Assembly: GCA_963971305.1 (NCBI GenBank)
Contig: OZ020304.1
Location: forward strand, 3,224,001 to 3,288,000
DNA from: Arcuatula senhousia
Taxonomy: Eukaryota > Mollusca > Bivalvia > Mytilida > Mytilidae
Direction of reading: 5' to 3'
Length of the DNA: 64,000 nt
Part shown: piece after piece, positions 48,035 through 59,100 of the stretch
Layout: each line of letters opens with the position of its first letter
Numbering within the stretch: position 1 is the first letter of the stretch
The notes under the pieces: generated by a model
The model's input: the letters and a program-made list of their open reading frames with translations, nothing else
Databases searched by the model: none
Told to the model about the DNA's origin: nothing
Position numbers and translations under genes: made by a program

Positions 48035-49407
48035 ACAACAAATCAAAGTTGAAGGCATCGTAAGTCAATGGGCAAATATAAACAAAGGTGTGCCACAGGG
48101 CTCTATTTTAGGCCCGCTTCTATTCAACGTTTTTATAAACGATATTTTTTATTTTATTCAAAAAGGCACCTTGTATAACTACGCTGACGACAACACCTTA
48201 TCTTTTTGTCATCCTGATTACAATACTGTTATTAATACTCTAGAAGAAGAAAGTGTAGTTTTAATTGAGTGGTTCAAATCTAACTGTATGCAAGCCAACC
48301 CTGACAAATTTCAGGCGTTGGCTGTTGGGAACAAAACACATGATAAGACACCTGTATTTAGTATAGACAATGCAAATATTACATGTGACGATGTTGTTAA
48401 ACTATTAGGTATAGATATAGACTATCAGTTAAATTTTGACTGTCATATCAAAAGTTTGTGTCGTAAGGCGTCCCAACAGCTAAATGTTCTCAAACGAATT
48501 GGCTCCTATCTATCTCGGCTTAATAAAATAACTATTTTCCACACCTTCATTTTATCAAATTTCAATTTTTGCCCTTTGGCTTGGCACTTTTGTTCAAAAA
48601 CAAACACAAAAAAGCTCGAAAAAATTCAGGAACGAGCGCTTCGATTTATTTATAACGATTATGACAGCACTTACGAACAACTTCTGATTATTGCAAATGT
48701 TCCATAACTTTATATAAGACGTATGCGTACCATGGCTATTGAAACCTTTAAGATTCTGTATAGTACTGCCCCACCTTGCTTACATGATATTGTACAATTT
48801 AAAAATACTAAATATAGTTTTCGATACTCGAATATTGTAGATGTTCCTAGAATAAGAACAGAAAAATTTGGGAAACAGTCCCTCAGGTATAGTGCTGCTG
48901 TTTTGTGGAATGAGCTCCCAGAACACATCAGATCAGAAGGTAATTTTGGCCAGTTCAAAAATTTGCTTCAATCTTGGAATGGAAAAACCTGTCAGTGCTT
49001 TATGTGTACTCAATAACCTGATCTGGTGTGTTTGAACTGGGCTCACCATATGCAAGTTAATGCTTCTGTCTTTTTTGCATTTTACTATTACGTTGCTAGT
49101 GCTTTGCATGCCTTTTTGCAGCTGTGCTAATCAGTTTTATTATTTGCTTTAGTTTTATGCTATGCTTCATATTTAACTTTTTGTCTTACTTTTATGTATG
49201 TATTTATATTTAATTGTGTATGTCTTGCATGCTCATTGATTGATATTTGTGTCTATATCTATATGTGTCTATGTAATGTCCAAGATTCCTGTTTTTATGT
49301 ATGTTTTTATGTCATGTATGTCGATCAAAAGCTCTTCAGAGCTTGTGTTTATTTGTTATTAACCTATATCGACTTTAAATAGATATTATCTTATCTTATC
49401 TTATCTT
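48035..49407 (+). mobile_element. 5'-truncated CR1/Jockey-like LINE with (CTTAT)n tail
   Basis: Inserted in the second unit of the surrounding element: the uninterrupted unit reads AGTAGATGATCATCCC, and here ATGA occurs on both sides (48031-48034, 49408-49411). It ends in a TTATC pentamer array, replacing a poly(A) tail. Strongly 5'-truncated, starting inside RT. Confidence 0.85.
48036..49016 (+). pseudogene. LINE reverse transcriptase, C-terminal half, one internal stop
   Basis: Reads KGVPQGSILGPLLFNVFIND (RT motif B region), then YADDNTL with the catalytic YADD at about 48180, then LLGIDIDYQLNFDCHIK, IGSYLSRLNKITIFHTFI, LEKIQERALRFIYND and, after one in-frame TAA at 48705-48707, MRTMAIETFKILYS and LRYSAAVLWNELPEHIRS. 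Both pieces are in the same frame, so a single stop is the only break. The endonuclease and the RT N-terminus are missing. Confidence 0.85.
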
Positions 49408-49820
49408 ATGATCATCCCATATTTGAAATTTTCAAAATGGCCGCCGTTTCCATGGAAACAGGGAAGAAAGGTCAAAATATAGGACATCCAATATCTCGGT
49501 TACCTAGGTGCACAGGGTTCTGAAATTTTGTAGGCTGATAGAGCAAAAGGTACTTTATAATAATACGAAAAAAAATTGAAACAATATTTACAGTTTTCGA
49601 GTTATTTACAAATTTGTGATTTTCCGGTCCAAAAAATGGGACTTTGTCATATCAAACATTTTTGTGGGTGCAACTCCTCAGATACTACTGAACAGATGTT
49701 GCTGAAACTACTGTTAATAGGTGATCATCCCATATTTTGACAACCTATTTCTATCGTTTCTCAGAGAATATATTGCTTGAATTGACATACCACACAACTT
49801 TTATGCGGCGGTGGGGGACA

Positions 49821-50157
49821 CATGGCTACGCGTAGCAATCTTGTTTGATTTGTATTTGTTTATGCAAACATATGAACCGTTGTTGTCTTATGCAAAATTT
49901 CAAATTTGTGGTTTTTGTTTATATTTTTCTACGTTTGATAAGCAGCATAAAAATAATAAAATATTTGTTTATTTATCAGATAAAAAATATAGAAATATAC
50001 AGTTTTTTGCAAAAATATTCAAATAACAGCAAATTTAAATATTTTTGCTGAATAAACATTATAATTTATTAAAAATATTCATTTGTATGCTAATCATCAA
50101 ATAATTATTTACTTCCGGTTAATTTGGAAACAAATCTAATGTGAAAATCAAGAAAAT
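49821..50157. other. PAF1 5' flank
   Basis: AT-rich. The PAF1 ATG follows at 50158. No promoter element can be named. Confidence 0.4.
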
Positions 50158-53100
50158 ATGCCACCTACTATTCAGTCAGGTGGTAGGGAAGATCGGGAAA
50201 GAAAACGCGGCGGAGAAAAAAGGTAAATACACAATCGTTGAAATGTCATGTTACTAAACAGTTTCTTAAAATAGCTATTGTTCTTTTCATGATTGAATTG
50301 GTTACCCCACGGGTAGTGGATCCGCTATTTCTCATCTTCAGAAGATAAGAGATAGTGGATCGTAACCCTTGGCTAGCGAAGATGGTTGAACTTGAGATGC
50401 GGGCAAATTTAAAGTTACAATGTACAGACTGTGGACAAAAGTATTATGGCAAGTATTATGATAATTATGGCAGACTTAAGGTTCCACTAAAGTCAACATC
50501 TGGGACATGCATTTCCTATGTAAAATTGAAAAGAATTAGGCAGGAAATTTAAAAACAGCTTTTGCTTTAAATATTACTTCAGTTGATTCCTTTCTATTAC
50601 ATCTAGTGCAAGCTAGATGCATTTGGTTAAAAAAATGTATTTAAATAAGATAAAATTGAAAAATTCGAAGGCCAAGTTAGGGTGCGTTTGACTTTTGTGA
50701 AATTTTGTGAACAAAAATCAGTATTGTGTTAATTTAAATGAAATTTTCAACAAAAAATCACTAGCTTGCACTAGATAAAAAAGCTTTAAACTTGTTTTTA
50801 AAGTCGATATGTTATATATTGTTTTTAATTTTTCTGTATAATTCTTTTTAAATTTACATAGGAAATGCATGTCCTAGATTTTGACTTTAGTGGAACCTTA
50901 ATAGACCCTTTCACGGTTATTGCAGCCATATAATATGGATAGGGGGCAAATTTTTTGAAGGGAGGAGAGAATATTTTACAAAATCCGGAAAATATATGTG
51001 TGTTGCTAAGCAATAGAGCTGTTTTTATGACATTTTCCCGAATTTTTGCCCCCTATCCAATATGGCTGCAATAACCGTGAAAAGGTCTATTTCCAAAGGC
51101 ACAAGTTTGTTTCTTTATATATTTTTTTTTCATGAAACAAGTGCCTGTGTTTTACCATGTACCAGTTGATGTCATATTGATAATATGAGAAAGGTTTTTA
51201 ACCTGTGACGCTCCCGAAGTTAAAACGTATCTGAAACTATTTCATAAGCATAAACAATTGCTGAAAATGTTTATAATGTGAGATCTATTCTAAAAAATAT
51301 ATTCGAAAATAAAAACATACTAGCTTTTCTCGTGGGTCAGATATGCGCTTAATGACGTTCGAAATTTTCAAAGCAAAAAGCGTTACAATGACGCTGAAAG
51401 TTCGGGAAAATGAGCGTGATTTACCGGATGTTAAAGGAAAATTCAGCCCATAGTACAACTAAAATATTGACATTTCTAACATTATCGCTCCCTTCGGAAG
51501 CGTATAAATAAATTTGAAACAATTGTAAACAAATACATGTGTGTCACTTGTATTTAGTATTTTCAAGGATTTTCTGACTTCTAATAAAGTATTTTCAAAC
51601 ATTTACAGCCTTCTTGTTTGTTTGTTTTTTTCTTTTGTTAGCCTTGCTAGCAAAATCATTTTTGCCAAGGTATAAATCCGCCTAAATGATCACTGGCCAG
51701 TATCCCGACCAACAGCCAGAAGTTCTAGAGCCATCATTACTTAACAGAAAAGAAAGAACTTTAAATAAGTGGAAGGGGATGATGACATTCTTAGATTTGT
51801 CATTTTTTGCTTTAAAGCAACACACAGGGCAATGATCAGTAGACACACCTAAGGTCCTTTTGAAATAACAATTTAGTTCCTTCAAATCACATCAGGTAGT
51901 TCCTCTAAGGAATTTCTCGTCACAGCATTCAGCTGTGATTGTGATCGATTGGTAGCCATGACCTACTGTATTTATTAAATGTACACAACCCTATAATTTT
52001 CTCTTAGACTTAGTTGTAAACACTCTGGCACTCTCTCTCTCTCCAGTTGTATAAAAGCCAGAACTGGTTACTACAACATAACCCAAACAGAAAGTCATAA
52101 CTTTGGACTTGGTAAAAAATATTTGTCTTGCCTTATCATTGCATGTACCGTCTAACCTGTGAGTTCAGCATCAAGTGATCCACAAGGTAACTCCGCAGGT
52201 GCCAGTCTGCACATCTGGCCAGTCAATCACTGTGGCTGTGTGTTTGTTTACAACTCCAGTCTAGTTTCATCGTGGTTCAATAACACTTACATGCGTGTAG
52301 TATTGATCTAAAGAATACACCTTGTCTAGAAAGGATCACAAACTTAGCCAAACACCCATGGTGGTTGTAGTTGCTTTCCAGCTTTCCAGTGACTTCTGTC
52401 ATCTGCCATATTTATTTTGGTCACATGAGCGTTTGACTAACATGACTAAGAACTTTAATAAAATAATTTTAAAAACTTTTATTATAATGTTTTTTAATGT
52501 GGAAAATACATAAAATAGTTCGAAACATTTTTTATTTATAGAAAAAAAAATAAAGATAATCCGGTATTTTTTGAAATCAGAATAAAAAAGTGTCTAAATT
52601 GACTGTCTGAAGTATAGGAGTCGTGTGACTCAATACAAAATTATACACTTGGAAAATACTATCATTCTTATCAATGTCAAATGTAAAGTCAAATTTACAT
52701 TCTTGGTTTTCCCAGTAGTTGTCTAGGGCTATTTTCAAAATCCAGGACATTCAAAATTTATTTGAATTAACATTATTTTCAACTATTGTACTTAAGAATA
52801 AATACTGTAAACCAATTAATTTTTGCAGCTACAAACTTTCGCGGTTTCCTTAGAATGAATATTTTCACGGAGATAATCTTTCGCGGTTTCGTAATTCTCC
52901 ATCATTACAACCTTTTCACTCAGCCCTTTTCTCGGCTATAAACTTTCGCGCATGCAAAGCTTCCGCGAATTTCACGAAAGTTGATAGCATGCGAAAATTA
53001 ATTGGTTTACAGTAAGTTAAAAAAATCAGACAAATTTCACCAGATTGATGATTCAAAAAACTTTCTGTCACTTAAAAGTATTGTTATAAAACAGAACTTT

Positions 53101-56100
53101 GATTTCGCACCCAGGATGTATTAGTTGGTTTACAGTACTTCTGGTTTATGAACACATCTTTCGGTGCAGTAATTTCCAGGTGTTCAACAAGGGCGGAGGT
53201 CCGAATTACCTGCCAACAGCCATTTCTGCCAACAAGTTCATATTGTTTATGTTATACATTTGCTGTTTACATTCTAAGGTAGATAATATTTATTATTATG
53301 TCATGTGTATGTTGTACTTTGGAGAGAACTTAATCGATATAAATAAATTAAATTTATATATATCGATTAAGTTCTTGCCAAAGTACAACAGTATCCCAAT
53401 TAACTTTGGATACTTTTAAACTTTTTTTTTGGATACATTTCAATTTGTTAACATAATTTTTTTCCTTTTATTTTCAGATCAGATTTAGTAGCCAGAGTAA
53501 AATACAATAACACACTTCCAGATATACCTTTTGATCCGAAATTCATCACATATCCATTTGAATCAAACAGGTAACTCTCCTATTGAGTTTAAAATGGTTT
53601 AATTTATTTTTAAAAAAAAAATTGTTTTCCAACTTATCTTATATATTTTTAAAGACCTGGAATCAGAGAACAAATATTTTTCTTTGGATTAATAAAACAT
53701 ATAAATTTGTCCACTTTTATGATTCCAAAATTGGAGAATCATTAGATCTAATTTGTACATGTATATTACATGAATGATTTCCATTATACATGTAGTAAGA
53801 ATTAGTATTCCTGAAGTACAAAAAAAATAATACTAGTTCATACTGTAGTATGCATGCAAACTGTTACACCTGATCATGAACTACAATTTGACCAAATGGC
53901 TCATTATATTACATCCATATTTTCTAGATTTATTGATTATAAAGCCACATCATTAGAACGAGCTTACAAGTACGAACTTTTGACAGAACATGACCTTGGA
54001 GTAACTATTGACCTGATCAACCCTGAGACCTATCAGATAGACCCCAGTGGTAAGTACTTGTCTTCATCAACCCTGAGACCTATAAGATACTCCCAAGCGA
54101 TAAGTACTGGTCCTGATCAACCCTTAGACCTATCAGATAGACCCCAGTGGTAAGTACTGGTCCTCATCAGCCCTGAGACCTATCAAATAGACCCCAGGGG
54201 TAAGTACTGGTCCTCATCAACCAAGAGACTTATCAGATAGACCCCAGTGGTAAGTACTTGTCCTCATCAACCCTGAGACCTATCAGATACTCCCCAGCGG
54301 TAAGTACTGGTCCTTAACAACCCTTAGACCTATCAGATAGACCCCAGTGGTAAGTACTGGTCCTCATCAGCCCTGAGACCTATCAGATAGACCCCAGTGG
54401 TAAGTACTGGTACTGATCAACCCAGAGACCTATCAGATAGACCCCAGTGGTAAGTACTGGTCCTGATCAACCCAGAGACCTATCAGATAGACCCCAGGGT
54501 GAGTACTAAGTACTGGTCCTCATCAACCCTGAGACCTATCAGATTGACCCCAGTGGTATATACTGGTCCTCATCAACCCTGAAACCTATCAGATAGACCC
54601 CAGTGGTAAGTACTGGTCCTCATCAACCCTGAGACATATCAGATAGACCTCAGTGGTAAGTACTGGTCCTGATCAACCCAGAGACTTATCAGATAGACCC
54701 CAGGGGTAAGTACTAAGTACTGGTCCTCATCAACCCTGAAACGTATCAGATAGACCCAAGTTGTAAGTACTGGTCCTCATCAACCCTGAGACCTATCAGA
54801 TAGACTCTAGTGGTAAGTACTGGTCCTGATCAACCATGAGACCTATCAGATAGACCCCAGTGGTAAGTACTGGTCCTCATCAACCCAGAGACCTATCAGA
54901 TAGACCCCAGTGGTAAGTACTGGTCCTCATCAACCCTGAGACCTTTCAGATAGTCCCTAGTGGTAAGTACTGGTCCTCATCAACCCTGAGACCTATCAGA
55001 TACTCCCCAGCGGTAAGTACTGGTCCTGATCAACCCTGAGACCTATCAGATAGACCCCAGTGGTAAGTACTGGTCCTCATCAACCCTTAGACCTATCAGA
55101 TAGACCCCAGTGGTAAGTACTGGTCCTGATCAACCCTGAGACCTATCAGATACTCCCCAGTGGTAGATATTTCATCAGCTAGTAAAAAGAACAGATTGAA
55201 TTGTTTACCTTGTTCATTGTTTGTTTAAGAAGGGGGTCTCTCTGAGACTATTTCAGGACAGGATTTGAATTATATGCATTTTATTTAGACCATGGGCCAA
55301 TTGCAGAACGGCGAGCAGTGCCTACTGGCCTCATTGAAGGCTGCTTGTGGCTATCCATTGTGGTGTTTCTAAATTACAGCTTGTGAGCTGTGTCGTGTAC
55401 ACTTATTGCACATCTCATTATTTTCTATTAAAAAAAAAACATGTATAGATATATTTCTCGCATTTAAATTACACACATGTACATTTATTAAAGAATCAGA
55501 GCATATATATCTATGTTTTGTTAAAAAACATCAACTTTATCTGAAAATTAATATGATTGACAATTCACAAAATGTTATTTCATATATACCTGTATGAAAA
55601 CTTTCATAAATTAAAGTGAAGGCAATACATGTAAGTCTATCATGTTCTATTTAAACAAATTTACATCTTAATAATTTTACTAAATTTATCTTGTGTAAAG
55701 ATTTAATTCTGTTACAACAGCCTATCAAGAGCCTGAAGATGAAAGATTACTGGAAGAAGATCACAGTTCACACACAGACTCCAAAAGGTATTTCAAATTT
55801 CTTAGATATGGGAGATAAATCTGTAATAAAAATCAACAAATCATGGAATTGGAGCATCTTAATGAGTTAAGGGGTCTGACTAAATCTTTTATTAGATGAA
55901 CACAAAGAATAACTTGAAAGCCATTATTTGTATTCTGACTGCTTAAATTTAGTCATACTAAATTATCTCCCCCTGATCACTTGAATTTGATTATCTTTTA
56001 CTTTATCTTTTATGTATCTCTTAATAAAAAAGTAATTAAGAAAGAATGAAAATAAGCTCAATTGCATTATAGTGAAACCTTTTTAAAATGAACTTTGAAT

Positions 56101-59100
56101 AAACAAAACCATTTTTTGGTAATTTTTAAAAATTTGTCCTTTTATTGTAAGACTGTATGAACTGAACACACGATGTTACTGAAAAAAAATGTTAACTTTC
56201 AAGAGGGTTCATTACATAAATGGGATATATCACGATGGAAACTTTCAAACACTGTCAGACTATATTTACTTGTTTATATATGTGTTCTAATTACTTTGAA
56301 TCAATGTTCTGTGCTTGTTATCTATGTTTGTATTGATTTATATGCCTTATGATATGCCCTATCTATGAAATAAAGATTTTGAATTTTTTGAATTTTTTAT
56401 CTGTCACAACAGATTACTTCTTCATCCTTCCTTGATATTTTTGTCTTTTCCTCACTTTTGGCCATACCTTCTGTTGTGTCTGGTCTGCATCAGGCGTTGT
56501 TTTGTTTTTGATACTTGTATTTACAGCACTATTTAAAGATCAACATTTTATATTTCTTAGATCCAGGCATCATAACATGAATGTGTCCTGGTTAAGAAAG
56601 ACTGAATACATCTCCACAGAATACAACAGGTTTATACAGAAAACTGGAGACTCAGAAAGAAGGTAAGCTATTGTAGCCAATATTGCATGCAACCTGGAAT
56701 GCATATTTAATTTGCATGTCAGATATTTTTTTATTACTGGTAGTAGATTTGTAAGTTTTATAACATCACAAATATTTATTTGTGAAAATACATGTAATAC
56801 ACATTAAAGGATATAATACAGATTATTCCAAACAAAGTTATCTAATGGATTATTTCAGTAGTTTTTCAAGGGGAGATAATATCACAGTTGATTCGTTACT
56901 CCAGAGCTTGCGGGAATAACATCGATTTCCTTGGCAGAGCGTCACGTTTGACACAGAAATTGCTGACACAAGGTTAAGTTGCTCCACGGTTGCTGTCTTC
57001 ACTCAAGACAATTAACGGTAGACACCGTGCACTCTTAGACAAATATGGGATTTCTATCTCTCAAATGAGTGCAGATGTTGGTTTGTCGTAGAAATTTGTT
57101 TTGTCTTCCTTTACCTGATTTGACACACTGAATTGGAAATTAGCAACATGACAGGTGTGCTATAGCAGGCAGGAACTGCTTGCTCTTCCGGAGCACCTGA
57201 GTTAACTCATGTTACAACTTGAGTTCGCACTGTTGATTTCCATTGGGTTGATTTTGTGTTTTGTGTTTCTTCGTGCTGTTCTTGTTCGTGTTTACCGGTT
57301 TCGTCGTTGCCCTTTCCTACTTTTGACACTCAAATGCCCCATTGGTGCCTCTTAGCCTCTTTTTGTCCAGAATGAAGAAGAAATTTTAAAAGTTTTGCTG
57401 AAAAATGTTGAAAACCAATCAGCAGAAAATCCAGAATCTGTGAAATGTAATTTTTATGTGTTCTACAAATTTTAATCATAAAAATTTGGATCCCCCAAAA
57501 AATAAAACAAAACTACAATAACATGAGGGGATTGTCATGTGTTCTATATAAATTCAAGTGTGAGTTGACAAAAAAGGTCTGCAACTTATTGTTTTTATTG
57601 GAGATATTCAATGTGCATACAGAGGTGTTTCCCTTAGTCTCCTTAAGTAGGTTTGTATGTAACTGCTTAATTGCATAGTTGTTGTGTTCTATTTCAGAGT
57701 TGGTTTCAAAATAAAACAGATAATGAAAGATGAAGATGTCTACAAAGACAGAGAAAGTCAAATGGCTGCCATAGAGAAGACTTTTAGTGGAGCCACTGAA
57801 CCGGTTTGTTAATATTAGTAATCTTCCAGTAAAGTTCCCAGGGGCTGGGGCACTACTTTTTTTGTACCCTCTACCAGCAGAAAAAAATTATGAGTATATT
57901 TAATAAATGTAAACATGAAGCTTGCCATGGAATATGACTCATAGAAAAAATATTGGCATTCCTACCCTGGTGAGAAATCTTAAAAGAAATAACCCATAAT
58001 TATACCCCCACTCGTAAGAGAGGTGGCTATATTGCAATCACCTTGTCCGTCCGTCTGTCCGTCTGTCTGTCCGTCCGGTTCAATTTCTCTGCTTCTACTG
58101 GATGGATCGGTTTCAAATTTGGTACACAGCTTCAGCATGATGAGTTACACCTTGCCTCCCCTTTCCAGGTCAGTCCATCATCTATTTCCTGTTTTCCGAG
58201 TCGACTTAGGCTTTTTAGGGTAAAAAATTTGAAATGTGAAATTTTTTTGTAGCAGATTTCTCGGCTTCTACTGGATGGATTGGTTTCAAATTCGGTACAC
58301 AGCTTCAGCATGATGAGTTGTATTGTGCCTCCCCTTTCCAGGTCAGTCGGTTATCTACTTCCTGTTTTCTGAATGGTCGAGTGGGGGTATGCTTAGCACG
58401 ACTTAGTGCAACCCCTTGTTTAACTTTGTAGCAGAAAACATTAATGTACAAAAGAATAACAATTATTTTATGCAAATCTGTTAATTGTACATGTATTAGA
58501 CAAAGGTTTGATTTACAAAAGGTTGTCCGTTCAAGTTAACTTTTGAATCAACTGTAAATACATATGTATAAATTGTAAATTTTGCAACTGTATAGTATTT
58601 TTTTGTGCATATATATTTCAGATAACCAAACATTACAGCAAACCAGGTGTGACACCAATAGATGTTTTACCTGTATTTCCTGACTTTGAGGTAAGCTTTG
58701 GAACTGTTTACCAAAAAATTAGCAATCACAAGGAACATATTTCAATATTTGATGGATGGTGTTTGTTTTTGTCTCGCCTATTCGTCGCAAAAGGCCAGAC
58801 TTACGTATGGTGATTCAAGCGGTGGCGGTGGCCACAATTGGTTAAAGTTTTTGCTTAAGTCTGTTTTATTTGAACTAGTAATGTTACATCATTGATATTT
58901 GGTATGCAGTTGCATCAGCATGTCAGTACAGATCAGTTTTAAAATAATTTAACTTGTATGCTCCTGCAGTCACGGTCTATTGACTTTGAAATTTTACACT
59001 GATTTGGCCGAGGTTAACCTTTTTTTAGCTCACCTGGACCGAAGGTCCATGTGAGCTTTTATCATCACTTGGCTTCCGTCGTCGTCTGTAAACAATTTTT

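Larger units (their letters stand above)
47552..49820 (+). mobile_element. Tandem-repeat element with TGTCCCCC ends, split by a LINE
   Basis: TGTCCCCCGCCGC at the left is the inverted match of GCGGCGGTGGGGGACA at the right. GTCCGTCCGTCCGTC lies inside the left end. The core unit is about 320 bp (TTTGTGGGTGCAACTCCTCG, CAAAATGGCCGCCGTTTCCA, AATATAGGACATCCAATATC). Without the LINE at 48035-49407 it is about 0.9 kb. Confidence 0.8.

Noticed and set aside
53854..54153. 99-codon ORF as a separate gene or alternative PAF1 end
   Set aside because: It is PAF1 exon 3 read through the donor into the array; splicing at 54050 restores the phase to exon 4.
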